Positions 11,111 to 23,574 of a DNA stretch of 64,000 bases are shown here, piece after piece; position 1 is the stretch's first letter, and the number at the start of each line of letters is the position of its first letter. This stretch comes from Pomacea canaliculata. Its lineage: Eukaryota > Mollusca > Gastropoda > Architaenioglossa > Ampullariidae. Made by a program: the position numbers and the translations under genes. The stretch is from NCBI RefSeq assembly GCF_003073045.1, contig NC_037595.1, forward strand, positions 15,412,252 to 15,476,251, in the 5' to 3' direction. The notes under the pieces are model-generated. The model ran no database searches. It saw only the letters and a list, made by a program, of their open reading frames with translations, and was not told where the DNA came from.

Positions 11111-11419
11111 TCATATCCTTTGTAGCATACTTTACAGATCATTCGGAATTACCGCTGACAGTGTGTCTACCTGCAGTACCTGTCCTCCTTATCCTCTCGC
11201 ACCTTGCATTCATCTTGCACGACTGATCACGTGTATGTTTCCCCATGAGTATACAGAGTACCCATGTTTACATTCTATTATCTTTCCTTACAATTTATGT
11301 TTATTACTGAATCCTAATCGCTCAGCACAGTAACATTCTTTATCTTCTTCTTTGATCACTGCTCTCAAGTACATGTCGGGGTACTAACTGCAGTTTTAGT
11401 GCAACACTGATTTTGCATG
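11111..11419. other. Intergenic, probably older LINE sequence
   Basis: No intact frame. On the minus strand there are weak matches to LINE-like Lys/Arg-rich text, but nothing that fixes a boundary. Confidence 0.25.
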
Positions 11420-11600
11420 CGCTCCGGTAGTGTAGTGGTATAGCTCTTTTCACCAATACTTGGCGGACTGAAAAATTCTGTGCACGGGTCACAATGGCAG
11501 CGTTTAAAAGACTAATTACAGAGGGGTTTTTCCCCCGATTATTACGAATTCCTCCTTATCCATTCCCTTTCCCACCCATAGTGGGGACATGACAAATCGT
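11420..11600 (+). mobile_element. tRNA-derived SINE
   Basis: Begins with a tRNA-like head holding an A-box-like TAGTGTAGTGGTA at 11428-11440. A degenerate B-box region follows near 11490 (GGGTCACAATGG). No secondary structure of a true tRNA can be completed, so it is read as a SINE, not a tRNA gene. Confidence 0.5.
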
Positions 11601-12519
11601 GTGAAATTACCACTAAGACACAATAAACCACTAACAGATAACTGCCCCCACCGCAACTAGGCTATGGGTAATTTATCCTCGATTTTTCTTTTATCTGGAG
11701 ATTCCACGTAGCTTGTCGAGTTCATCTGTTTGACTTCTGTAGTGCTTTATGTCTCAAAACTCTATTTAATGTTAACGCTCTGTTGGAACCGGAGGTATAT
11801 CTCTGTCTCCCATATTGACAGATAATGTTTCATGATGGCTCTTGAGGAATCGGTGCACATTTCAAATGTCTTGTTTATCTTGGGACTTTCGATTTATATT
11901 TCTGCTTGTGCCTTGTTGATCCTGCAATATTCCTGGTATGTAACTACTTCTGAGGCTCCTTTATATCGAGTCCACATTTATAGATCCTACAGACTATTTC
12001 CTGTCCCTCTTATAAGCTTCTCCTTTATTTGGCTGACGCTTTTCTTCAACGAGATCTTAACTGTGAACTCACTACTAGCTAGAGGACTGAGGTAACAGCA
12101 ATCCCAAAAGCGGGGTTTACAGAGGAACCTATCCCCCGCAACAAACGACGCCTTCCTAATTGACTACAAATCATATAATTCAAAGCCTTTAGTTGTATAT
12201 AAAGAAACGAGCGAGACACTGTTGGGCACGCTCTCATTACCAGATACGACTATTTTCTCAAAACACCATAGTTTGCAATACAAAAGTGTGTATTCTGCTC
12301 CTATTCTCTATTAGACCATAAAGACTCATTTACACCATTAATAAATAAATGTTTTCTACTATGTCGAATTTACTAAGAAAATTTGAAAGACTTTAATAAA
12401 CTCACAAGACTCGTGGGCATCGTCTTCCCATTTATTGTACATGCACTTTCAGGCTCTTTTTTAATCAAAACCATAGCATGTTTACATTTCCGCTCAGAGT
12501 TCAGTTTTGTGTGCTGATA
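11601..12519. other. Intergenic, no gene seen
   Basis: A plus-strand 87-codon frame at 11832-12095 is hydrophobic but has no context, and its minus strand resembles worn LINE sequence. Nothing else is supported. Confidence 0.3.
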
Positions 12520-12527
12520 GTATAGAC

Positions 12528-12993
12528 AAGGGATGCCCAACCTACGGCCCGCGGGCCATATCCGGCCCGCGAAACTTCTGCCCACAGTGCAGGAAATCGG
12601 CATGTTAGTAATAAAAAAATTAAAAATAAAAAAAAACACGAAAAAAGAGAAGAAGAAGTATTTATCCATACGTAGGGGCGTTTCCCAATCTTTTTTTTTT
12701 TTGATGGACGAACATTTCGATTCAGTTCTCCGACTTGATGTCTCTACGATGAGGCCGGACATTCAGAAGTTGGTTTCGGGAAAACAACTTCAAAAATCCC
12801 ACTAATTACTATATAATTAATCGTAAGTACAACTTCTTTCTAATAAAAAATGGTATCTGCTCTATTTTTTTTTCTTTTTTGTATTTTTGCGGTGAAGTGG
12901 CCCGCGACACGGCTGTCCCAAATGGATATGGCCCGCGACACGGCTGTCCGAGATGAATATGGCCCGCAGGCCGAAAAAGGTTGGGCATCACTG
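12528..12993. mobile_element. hAT-type non-autonomous element, 466 bp, perfect 8-bp target duplication
   Basis: The ends read GATGCCCAACCTACGGCCCG on the left and a complementary GGTTGGGCATCACTG on the right. Identical 8-bp direct repeats GTATAGAC lie at 12520-12527 and 12994-13001. The right arm contains a tandem repeat, with GGCCCGCGACACGGCTGTCC occurring twice, 32 bases apart (about 12899 and 12931). The interior A/T-rich part has no coding frame. TIR and 8-bp duplication identify hAT. Confidence 0.87.
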
Positions 12994-13001
12994 GTATAGA
13001 C

Positions 13002-13321
13002 TATAGACTGTTTTTGCCGATGTTGTACAGGTGCTGATCCATACTCATTTGTTCAGCTCTTCAAGCGGTTAGGTACGACAGCTGATATGGATCATTACAC
13101 AAATGTCGACCATCCTGTGACATTTGACGCCGGTTCAGGTCTGGATAAGCCATAAACAACTAACAAGAGCGATTCATGATTAGAAAAGTTTAGTTAAAAA
13201 CCGTGAGAAAAACACGTGCTTTAAAATCTTTAGTTTTTAGAACAGTAGTTTAGCAATAACGGTCAGGTTTTGTGAATGATCTAAATACGTGTGGAAATAA
13301 TAATCTCGATCCCAAATTGTC
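13002..13321. other. Upstream of the small secreted-peptide ORF; no element identified
   Basis: No TATA box at a defined position or other promoter element can be supported. Confidence 0.25.
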
Positions 13322-13522
13322 ATGAAAGCCCAGCTCATGCTAATGAACTGCATGCTGCGCCTTTGTGCAACCATCAGCGCACTAGTTTTAACGGTTGCCT
13401 TCACAACTGCATCTGCATTACCTTCGTCTGATCATGGAAGAGTCCATGCATTTCAAAAACTCGATCGGTTTGTTGCAAATCCTAAGGAGAGCCAACAACT
13501 AAAAAAGCGAAAAAGAATTTAG
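13322..13522 (+). CDS. Possible small secreted peptide precursor
   Basis: A 66-codon frame. The N-terminal half is a plausible signal peptide: a hydrophobic core (ATISALVLTVAF) followed by an ASA|LP cleavage-like site near residue 33. The rest is short and polar and ends in a polybasic KKRKR motif at the C-terminus, which looks like a prohormone convertase site, but only one residue follows before TAG. In the same frame downstream (13625-13867), after several stops, there is a Cys-rich stretch. No splice donor lies between the basic site and the stop, so I cannot join them. It may be a truncated or pseudogenised precursor or a chance frame. No family recognised. Confidence 0.3.
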   Translation: MKAQLMLMNCMLRLCATISALVLTVAFTTASALPSSDHGRVHAFQKLDRFVANPKESQQLKKRKRI

Positions 13523-14920
13523 AGCAGACCATCAGGGTAAAACGTGGGTGCACAAACACGCGTTGTACAGACAAAAGAGTAAACAAGAACCGACGACAGA
13601 GGGTATGACCCCAGCTGTGCCTGATTGCCAAACGTTACCAGCCTCACTGCTGACATTTGCTGGCACTGTCTCACCAGCTGTTTTCGCTTCTGGGTCTCCT
13701 GCAAAATCGTATACCGTATCTCGACGGCGTCAGTCAAGCGAATGGGTTACTGTTGTTGCCAACTGAAATCTTCATTTTGCTGTTCTCGGTATATATTACA
13801 GACTTACTTTTTAACAATACAACCCTCTAACAATATGCCGTCTCACTCTCTGTATGTGCATGCGTGAGAGAGACAAATTATTCTGTTTGACATGTTCTAA
13901 GTTTACGTCTTGTTTTTCTGTTCATCGCATTAAATGAAACATTTGTTTTGTATTAGTCATGCACAAAATAGACACTTCGGTCCACTGCTTTTGGGACGTG
14001 TATTAGTATACTGTATAACAAATGTCTCTCGTTTGTGCTAGGGCTGTGTCTACCAGGCATGACTGCGCGTAATTCGTAGTGGGCTTTATGAAATAAAATG
14101 CACTATACTCACCTGCTAAGAGACTATCTTTCTGTCAACAGGATCGTAATCTTTTTTACATCAAATTATCCACTTTACAGACAGGCCTGCGTGTCCCGTC
14201 CTGAAGTAGGTCGCTCGTGTGCATCGCTGAGAAAGCGGCTACGACGTGCGTTAAAAACAGCAGAAAGTCCTTGAGCATGTGACATGCCCTAGCCAATCGC
14301 GACTCTCTCCATAAACCCTGCGATGTTGCCGAAGTCTCTTTGTGCAGGGGAAAAGGGTTATGTGGGTCTTTCTCTCCGTATTGCGTGTCGCCTCAGCAGG
14401 GCGGGTGTTGGATAATGTTGAACCCAAGGCGAAGGACGAGTGCACTTCCCACCCCCGCGTAAAAATGTCAAACAATTCCAACACATCTGTAACTAGTGGG
14501 CCGCCCTACACGGATATACTTGGGGCTACGCAATGATCTCATGAGAGAATATAGATCGACTAGACTAGAATAACAGAAGGGACGGAGCGACAGGAGGAGA
14601 ATGACCACAGCGGTCCCACAGTCATATCAAGATAACACAGTTACAGTTACAAATTTTTGTTTTAATAAACACAGCACTGATAGCGAACAGTCTAACATGG
14701 TGAAGACTGACCTGCCTTCGTCCCGTGGGGCTGTCTCTACCCAGGGACCAAACCCCTGTCGAACGCAATAAGGACAGTTGGCCATGTCATGATGCGAAAT
14801 TTTCCCCCCACCTTGAATAGGGTCGGAAAAATTTCAGCCAATCAGAGTGCACGGAACATATGCCCCTAAAATTCAGTACACAGCGGTAGGAAAAACACAG
14901 CTATCACCAAGGAAACTCGA
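13523..14920. other. Unassigned region
   Basis: Contains overlapping frames of 64-80 codons (13548, 13625, 14342) without domain support. 14790-14920 is the likely upstream flank of the transposon exon at 14921. Confidence 0.3.
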
Positions 14921-15508
14921 AATGACGACGGAAATTTACACTACGTGCGCAAACTTCAGTGAGCAGAGCACTGAAACATTGTCAGAGCTAAAGGTATGTG
15001 AATTTCATTCTTAAATTACTAATCAGAGCTTGAGACATGCCGTTCTTCTATATTTTTGCACGGAGATCAGTTTGGTGGTAGTCTTTGAAAGTGCCTTTGC
15101 AAATATATATAATTGCAGTGTACATATAATTATTGAAGTATATATAATATATAGATAAAATCTATTGTAGTATATGTCTAAAAAACGGGAAAGGTGCTCA
15201 GGCAATTTCATAATTGTGTGCTATTGCCATATATGCCATTATGACTTTCTCTCAATAATATCCATAAATATTTCTGATTTATTTTTCTTATTGTCCTAGG
15301 ATTTATTACATGAAGGTTATCAGCACCTTATCTGCAAATATTATGTGACCAGTGGTGCTGATGATCATTTTGAGGCTACTGTGAGAATTAGCTTGTTTTC
15401 CAAAGATGATGTGCAAAAGTGGAAGAATTATCAGCTTTCAGGAATTTTCAAGTTATTTTGAGAATCAAGTGAACATACACTGTCAACTAAGATAATCAAC
15501 AAGGTAAT
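14921..15508 (+). pseudogene. Transposon-derived two-exon N-terminal fragment
   Basis: Exon 1 (14921-14993) starts ATG and ends at a GTATGTG donor. Exon 2 (15300 to about 15503) follows a TTGTCCTAG acceptor in matching phase and reads FEATVRISLFSKDDVQKW. This resembles the N-terminal region of a widespread invertebrate DNA-transposon protein that I know only by its pattern. An in-frame TGA at about 15460 ends the frame early, before a GTAATA donor. No downstream exons are seen. It is probably a decayed copy. Confidence 0.4.
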
Positions 15509-17321
15509 ATTTATGTGATTTGTCATTTAATTTTATTTCATAGACAACTCATAGATATTGACATTAATAATAATAAATGCAAAATTTGTAAAGCCCATAC
15601 TCACACTCCTAAGCAGTATGCTCTTAGCACTTAATTAAGAACAAGAACAAACATGGACAGCATATGAGAGACAGGAAAGCAAATAACATATGAACTATAA
15701 AAGAATAAACAACCATATTAAATGAAGAATAAAATCAAATACAGAAAACACAAAAAAGAACCAAATAACAAAGACAAGACCAACATATTGCAAAAGGGTG
15801 GGTGTGAAAAAGGATTATGGGAAAGGTTAACACTTTTGCTAGTATATTCTGCCCTTCAAATGTGTGTATGTACTTTTTTTGTTTTTGACTGTAATGGTTT
15901 GATGGATATCTGTATTTATACTATTAGATTTCAGATATGAATATTGAATAAACATGAATGAAAAACTACATATGTTTGTTATTTTAATCAAATTTCTGCA
16001 AACTTTGCTGGTAAAGATATTTTCACCTTGACAGCACTTTGTGAGAGAAAATAACAGTAAAGATCATATGGAATAAAATTTTAAAATCTGCTGATGAAAT
16101 GTGTACTGCAAAACAATTTTAAAAAACTACTGAGATGCAGATGGAAAATCCAAAATACTTTTCAAAACAAAGAAATACATTAAACAAAATTTAGGTAATG
16201 AAGTTTGTCATTACAGAAATAGGGACGGATCTGGGTCGGGAATTTGTCAGGTTTGTTGGGGCTTTATGTGTATTGGTATAGCGTTAATTTTATGTCTCGT
16301 ATCTGGTCATGACTAGTTTTGATTTGTATTAAAGGATTTGAGGGTTTATGTGAAGTCTATATGAGCCGTTCCTTCTCTTTCATCTCTCCCTCCTACTCTC
16401 ATCTGTCAATTCTCTCCATCTCTTTCAGTTAAACATGTTGCAGCCTGGTCTATCTGAACATGGTGACCTGGTTACACAACAATCATTTGTACAAGAATTT
16501 CTTTCATAGCTTTCAAGGCACCTTTCTCTTGTAATTTTCTCCTTCTGAGAATATGGAAAACACAATGAAATAGGAACAGAAGGAAATACATGGAAAAGGA
16601 GAAAACAAAAGATGATCGATGAAGATGAAAGTTTCCATCTCTGATGGCACCAGTCATCTTTATAACAGTGGTTTAAAGGGAGAGAGATAAAGACTGGAGT
16701 TCACAAATTTCGTGATACCAGCTGTCTTCATAGCAGCTGTTCAAAGTACGACTTCCATACCAAAAAAAAAAAAAAAATAATAATCACATCTGTTGATCTC
16801 ATGACATCTAATATTTTCCACATGGTATTGGACAGCATATTTAACAATAAAACGTTATAGTTTAAGAAGATTTTTTTAAAAAATATTTTGTTTTATCACA
16901 AATTAATGTGGGTTAACATGTTGATTGAACAGCGCAACAGAACAACTCAGAAAGATTAAGGGTTAATTAAAAAGCTATTTGTAAAATCGTAAAATCTAAT
17001 AACAGAAAAAACGGAAAAGAGATGTGTTTAATTGTTATTTCATTAACGAGCAAAATAAAAACAGTTTAAGACATCTCTTTCCCATTCTCTCATTCTAGTA
17101 ATTATCTCTCTTTATCTCTCTAAGCTAAAAAGTCAACAGTCATTCTTGACAAGACCTCATTGTCTGGAATCATCTGTAAAAAAGTATATATATATGTAAA
17201 CTTTAACTACTTTAATGTATGTAATGCTAGCACTATCCTCCCTTTTTGTGATTTATACTTATTCCTCCCTAACCCCACATCTTACCCAGGATATTTACCC
17301 CTGAAAGCGCAAGAATAAAAG
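15509..17321. other. Intergenic, no gene seen
   Basis: Around 15570-15650 there is a SINE/LINE-tail-like segment (TAATAATAAATGC..AAAGCCCATACTCAC). The rest is AT-rich with A-runs at about 16762. It is the 3' flank of the CHP-like gene. Confidence 0.3.
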
Positions 17322-20300
17322 TTAAAAAAGAAGCAGGAACTTTTGCTCCAAGAGTTTTTCCGGTACCTGGATATTTCCTATAGCAATAATTTTAGACATG
17401 CAAGGCAGATTTGCAGTCAATGAGGACTGCATGTGCTCCCTGTGACATAGTCACTTCTTTCCTGCTTATGCCTTTTTCATTATATTTTGCACAATGTAGC
17501 ATCAAATTATATTGGATGGTCACTTAATTAGCGTTTGTAGTGCCATATGCAAACTGGACTATTGTCTGCTGGGTTCTGCAATGTGCATAAAGATAGCAGC
17601 TTTTACTTTTATATGCAATGCTACAAAACATGCAACAGTTTTCTGCATTCAGGAGTAAAACTTACCTTTAAGAATTCATTTTTTGTAATTTCTCCTGGGT
17701 GAATTAGATCTGGGTGTTTGAGAGCAAGGAATGTCAGACTTAAGATATGATCATCTGAAATAGCAGCTCCAAACATTAACTTGTACAAGCGAAACACCTC
17801 GTCATGGGTCAGTACTCCTGCGCCACACACATCCACAAGTTGAAACAGATCTATTTAAAAAAAAAAAAAAAAAACCCAGAAAAAAAGCAAATATTAGTCA
17901 TCATTAATACTTGGCTTTCTCTACATTTGTGTCACTAAATCTAAAACATCTCAACACATCATTATCTCTTGAATCTCACATTTGCAAGTCCATTGTCCTT
18001 CTACCTTGAGCTATGCTGGACTTCTCACATCTGACTGTTCCTGTAAGTTTCTACCACAAAAAAGGTCATGTCTGCTTCTGTGTTATTCCTGCAGCTCTCA
18101 TTTTGTCTATCTTCCTAACCGCCTATTTGATAAACTTTAAAGGACTCGAATAATGCTGCGAGTACTATTTCCTAAGGCAAAAAATGACTATGATACACCC
18201 ATCCTTTGCGAGCTGCACCAGCTGACAGTCCAATTGATTTCAAGATTGCCACTTTGCTGCCGTTGTCTAACTTGTCTTCACAGCCTTGCATCATCATACT
18301 TGCTAACTCATGTGGAGAGGCAGACCAGACTGTAGAACACATCCTACAGGACTGTAGGAATCTCCGTACCCTGAGGAAAGAGACGTGGCCACAGTCGGAG
18401 ACCCTGCACAACAAGCTGTACGGGCCAGTGGAGTCTCTACAGAAGACCACCAATTACATATCAAGAGCTGGTCTCCAAGTGTGAAAGAGGCGAACGACAA
18501 CAATACCTGCTAATATGAGCTACTGACGTCCTACTCCCTGAGTCGGTCTCTTCCTTGTGTCTGAGGTGCACTCCTCGCTGTGCCATGTACTAGATGGGAA
18601 AAATTCGTAAGGCGCTTTTTTTTTCCTTCTCTGGTCCCACTGTTTGGAATTCTCTTCCCCTCTTTGGATTGTACCTGCTTTCAAAGCCTTCTAATCCAGG
18701 AGTACAGTTCTGTCCACCCCTCAATTCTTTATCCAATCATGGTGTTATTTATTTACTGATGCGTATGTATGACTGTCAGTTCATTGTCTTGCATTGAGCG
18801 CACTGAGCTCGTGTCCATGTTGGGAAATATGCATTACAAATCCTATTATTACTATTAGTAGAAGTATTTCACTTCGTTTTCATACAAACTTCTAAAGAAA
18901 TAACTGAGCTAGGATAACTACAAAAAGGATACTAATGTTTCCTTCTCGTTAACAGAACACTTACAATTTTTCTTTGCTTCCACTGGAGTTTTAGAACTGA
19001 GAAGAGTGCAAAGATCTATAAATGATTTCAGGTGAATTCGATGTGTAGACTCATTCAGGTGGGCCTCTATGATGCTTGCTATGAACTTATTTCCACAGAA
19101 TTCTATTATAGTCAGGCAATCAGAAAGTGTTATCCCGATGTGACCTTTCTCTGATTTATCATAAGCGGCATACCGCTTTATCAGCTGTCCAAGCTCCTTC
19201 TGTGTGACTGAAAGTAAATCCATTTAATCATACATTTTGCAAAATAACTCAAATAAATATTCAGACTTAGTGAGTGTCCATGGTACATAAACGGCATAAA
19301 CTTAAAAAAATTATACTATGTATCTATAACTCATTTGGCATTTCAGGTAGGATTACATGACAAACAGAAGTTTTCAAGGGTAATAATACCTACAAAGAAA
19401 AAGAAAACTTTTATGTTTGGGTACTGGGGAAAGAAGATAATTTCATTCTTCTTCTAGACCTGAACCCAGTAAGTAAAATAAAAATGTGATCTTTTACAGT
19501 TTTTTTTTCTATATTTCAAGAAAGAAAGTTGTACTGAAAAACATTTAATCTGGAGTGCTTATTATGCAAAGTCACAGAGACGCAATACAGAATATAAAGC
19601 AAAATCAGTCTCCGAGAGGAAAATAATTATTTAATTAGACATGGTTATCAAGACATGCAAAACACTTATAACGAATCTACACTTAGTGCAAAAAACACAT
19701 TGCAGATAAAAAAAACAAGACAAAAGATCTGCGTATATTAAAGAGAGAACACAAAATGATTGCAGGTGTCAGTTCTTTAATGAGACAGGATGATTCACTT
19801 TTTCTCTATTTTGTCTTTTTTATTAAATTTTGGGAGTCTTTTTCTGTATTTGTTTTGGAAAAGGTACTAAATGTATCATGTACTGTTTTACTGTTGCCAG
19901 GAGAGGCTTGCTCTTGTAACATTAGCTAATCCTGCAATATGTTTATGGAATCCTATATGAAAATAATTTTTTCTTTGTTAGCATTTGATGTTGTAAACAA
20001 AATATTTATATCTAGAATTTGAGCTCTATATATTAAGCGCATTTACTATTGTGTATGTACACACCACAATTTAATAGCCTTGTCTGTGACCCCATGCCAA
20101 TTATTTGTATGCCCACGCTGTACTTTTGAATATGCCCTATGAGGACAGACTGTTGAAATGTTCAAATTAGTATTTATAGTGAAGGTGTTGTCAGAGTATA
20201 TAAAATAATAACAATCTTTACAACTTGGCATTGATTTACTTTCGTGACACATACTTAATGACAGAACAAAATAAAAAAAAAAGCAATGCAAAGTTTAAAA

Positions 20301-23061
20301 AAAAGCTTACACCCAGAGACAGATGCAAAGTTGTCAACATTGTCACGAGAAACATCTTCTGATGTTGAATTTCCCTGGAAATCAAAGAGACTGTAAGTGC
20401 ATTTTGCTTGCAACACATTCAGTGCACTTTTTTCACATAAAAATTAAACAAGAGTCATTGGAATTGCCAGTCATTAGATGGCCTGCCACCCCCACAACGA
20501 AAGCCTGGATGGGAAGATCCCTCTTCGGAAGGGCCAATGACTTGTGTTGGCGAACATCAGAACCCTATACAAGAAAGGGAAATCAGCTCAGGTAGCCCAG
20601 GAAATAAAGAACTATGGCATCAAACTCCTCGGCCTGTGCAAGACCAGGTGGAATGGCAGTGGCCAGACCAGACTTCATCAGGGGAGACTATCATCTACTC
20701 TTGACATCCTGACCATGACCACACACAAGGAGTAGCAGTACTGATGACACCAGAGGAAGCAAGAGCACTAATAGCATGGGAACTAGTTTCCCCACCACTT
20801 TCATGTCAGCCAGGTTCAACTCCAAACGAAGAAAGATCAGCATCATACAGTGCTATGCACCTACCAAAGCAGCTAAAGAAGAGGAAAAGGAAGACTTTTA
20901 CAACTCCCTACAAGCGTTGGTTGATCGTACTCCAAAACGAGACCTGAAGATCATAATGGGCGACATGAATGCCAAAGTTGGAAATGACAACAGAGACAAA
21001 ACGCACATAATATGAAAACAGGGGTGTGGGCAACTGTAATGAAAATGGTGAGCTGCTCACAGACTTCTGCTTCTTCAATGACCTTGTAGTCGGAGGCACA
21101 GTTGTTTCACACAAAACCATTCACAAGACCACCTGGACTTTACCAGATTGACTGTAGTTGCGGCCCTATGCTCCGATGGGGGTGAAAAGGAACAGTAATA
21201 AGAAGAAGATAGTTAAACACAACTACTGCAATCCCCACTGATGCTGAAAAGAATTTTTTTTTAAATCTGTACAGACATGACTGAAGGACAATGAGTTAAT
21301 AGTTCACTCACAGGATATATATATATACACACTTTCTACAATATATACGATACTGCTTTCTAACTGATAAAAACTCCACATACAATGTGATCAATAAACA
21401 TCTCATTTCTTAAGGCAAAACATTTATTTACAAAAAATACACACACCGTGAAATGATGAATGTATTGCTTTTCTGCTTTGGCTATGAAGCTGCACAGTTT
21501 GAGCAGTATTATGAACCTTTTCATTTAGTTTTTAGACAAGCACATAAAAGTAAAATAGGTGAGTAGTGCAGTTTGGAAAAATGCATTCTTCCTTAACGTT
21601 CTCAAAATAGTTCTTTTTCAGTTTCAAGTGAATGTAGCAAAAGAAAATAAAAAGTCAATTTTTAATGGAGTGTTTGCTCAACTGCTAATGAACTATGGGA
21701 AAATAAAATGCTTGAACTAAATGAAGCCATACATCTCAAACAAAGTTAAAAAAAAAAAAAGAAATTTCATATACCAAAAATTCCTACAGTCACCACCTGT
21801 TGCAATGTTCATCTGAATGTTTGATTGCTGTTTTATAAAAAGGTTTATTTCAATGTTGTCTTACCATTAGACTTCTGATAACAGAAACAGATGCGCCTAG
21901 CTTTTTAATCTTTCAGTGTTGCTGCTCAACAAAGGCCACTGTGGAGTACCTTGTCAGCTGCAGCATCCCTTTAGTCCCCCCAGCAATCAGTAAAGGAACT
22001 GAAATGATTCATGATGAATTTTGTCAGTTCAAAAGTTTCATGAAATGTAATCAATTAATTATCAAAAATTTCTCTCCCAAATAGGTTCTCTGATGGTGAG
22101 CAAAATATGTTAGGTGTTCATTAACTTCTCATATCTTCTTGCAACTTTCATTTTACTTCTATAATAAATTAAGTGGCTTGTAATACAGTATTTTATTCAT
22201 ACAGCAAAGAATATTGTATCATGTATCATTATGAAACATATTTAAGCTAACAACCAACATCTTGTGCATTTGGGGATGCAGTTTTATACTTTGTTACAGT
22301 AAACCAATATTTCTACACCATTTTCATGTGACAGAAGAATCTCTGCAGCTTGAAAGCAAGGCATTTCTTATGAGATGTTTTTATCAAATTAAGCGAACTT
22401 TTTTTTCTCAGTTTTAATATAAATGTGTGTAATCTTTCTCGAAGATTGTTAAACATCCTCATCTTTCCACTGTAGAGCACATGCCAGAAGACTTTCAAAC
22501 ATTAATCACAATCAGAAAAAAACTACAAATTTCAAAAACCCAGGCAGAAGTTGTTAGTGTTTTGTGCAAATTTAATGTTAATAGGAAGTGTGTTTTATGA
22601 TGGAACAATTTAATTAACTTTTTGAGAGAAGAAAATGTTTGTTATATTAATATGCCAATGTCCTCAAAATTTCTGGTATGACATATGACAATTAATGGTT
22701 CACTGTAAAATTTAAGCTTATAGTAATATCAATGCCTTTAATAATTTTATAGGTCTGGTGTGAACAGTGCATTCGTAGTCTATGATGAAAGATAAGTATG
22801 CTTCCCACCAGACCATGACACCAAATGTCAACAAATTATAAAACCTTTAAAAATTAATTTACATATGTTCTAACAAATTATAAAGCTTCAATTAACCTCA
22901 CTTTCCTTGCTTTTTGCTATGCCAAGAAAATTATTCTTTTCAGTCTATTTGTTGTCCTGAATATCTGTGAGGAGGGAAATGATACATATTTTTTTTAAAA
23001 ACTTGGATACTTAGCTTACCTCATCATTAAAATTCGAAATTCGATGGTAAACGTCCACATT
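17322..23061 (-). CDS. EF-hand protein, calcineurin B homologous protein (CHP)-like
   Basis: Five minus-strand exons join in phase: 23061-23020 (14 codons, tentative), 20374-20311, 19207-18965, 17850-17666 and 17366-17322 (stop TAA). Donors are GTAAGC, GTAAGC, GTAAGT and GTAAGT in the last four junctions. The product is about 192 residues without its first exon, close to the roughly 195 of CHP1. The order matches CHP: a FTQKEL helix, an N-terminal EF-hand pair ending in the IIEAHL..FIDLCTLL region, and a C-terminal pair (FRLYKLMFGAAISDDH, then a KNEFLKVPEKL tail like CHP's EFVKVLEK). Canonical CHP proteins bind Na+/H+ exchangers. Here the calcium loops are poor: DVCGAGVLTHDE lacks acids at positions 3 and 5, and HPDLIHPGEITK lacks most ligands. 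The start ATG lies upstream of 23061 and is not found. Paralogue identity within CHP/CIB/tescalcin is uncertain. Confidence 0.6.
18150..18490 (+). mobile_element. Retroelement fragment, ribonuclease-H-end type
   Basis: The plus strand reads ADQTVEHILQDC followed by LYGPVESLQKT, a pattern seen at the C-terminal end of some LINE polyproteins in invertebrates (Cys/His zinc-like tail after RNase H). It lies in the intron between exons 17850 and 18965 of the CHP-like gene and is short and truncated. Confidence 0.5.
18594..18900 (+). mobile_element. LINE 3'-end fragment (Jockey/CR1-like)
   Basis: The 67-codon frame starts with FSGPTVWNSLP, the usual closing motif of Jockey/CR1-type ORF2 proteins, followed by a 3' end with a (TTATTA) tail near 18844. 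It sits in an intron of the CHP-like gene. Confidence 0.6.
20480..21230 (+). mobile_element. LINE fragment, AP-endonuclease domain (RTE-like)
   Basis: Plus-strand frames shifted several times read, in order, NIRTLYKKGKSAQV, LLGLCKTRWNGSG (endonuclease E..RWNG block), ARFNSKRRKISIIQCYAPT, KIIMGDMNAKVG (the GDMNAK catalytic block) and ELLTDFCFFNDLVVGG. An internal deletion at about 21150 joins this to the LINE tail (AALCSDGGE..) and a 3' end near 21190-21200. At least four frameshifts make it a dead copy. It lies about 0.1 kb upstream (minus sense) of exon 20374 of the CHP-like gene. Confidence 0.82.
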
Positions 23062-23239
23062 CTATAAGTTGGCTGTAAGTGTAGTGAACTTTGAGCAGAA
23101 CACCTGGTTTAAAGGACAACATGCAAGTCTGCGCCCCAGTTTGTTCCTTTCTTCTTCCTTTACCGTGATTCTTGATCAAATACACGTTATGTTTTTCTAT
23201 TGTCCTCGAGTAAAGGGCTCTTATCGATCTGCTTCTCAA

Positions 23240-23574
23240 GCGGCTTCTTGTTTCAACGTTGCCATAACATTAAGAACGGTAACTCGCCTTAACTGCATCG
23301 GAGAGTTTTATGAATCAACCATGTAATGAGCTAGCTATCTTTTGTTAATGAATTTTTGGTTTTACTTACTACAATACCCGCGCGTACCATAGCGTCTACT
23401 TTTCAAGGGTATATAACGATTTCGAATGCGACTCAAAGGACAAAGTGATGGCGGTTAGTCAACGACGTCTACCAAATGGTTGTCTTTAATAGGGGATTCC
23501 CCCTCATCTTAAAATTTTTTTTAAACTATAAATAGTGACACGTTTGTATTCGTGATTAGATTGGATTCGTCACC
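23240..23574. promoter_or_regulatory. Candidate shared promoter of CHP-like (-) and IAP (+) genes
   Basis: The region separates the most upstream minus-strand exon found (23061) from the first plus-strand exon (ending 23611). It is less AT-rich than its surroundings, with scattered CpGs (GCGCG at 23380). A second 5' exon of the CHP-like gene may also lie here. The bidirectional reading is an inference from gene order. Confidence 0.35.

Noticed and set aside
11832..12095. 87-codon hydrophobic ORF as a membrane protein
   Set aside because: No flanking exons; the complement resembles worn LINE text.
14342..14536. 64-codon ORF with a weak signal peptide
   Set aside because: Weak hydrophobic core, no context and no splice partner.
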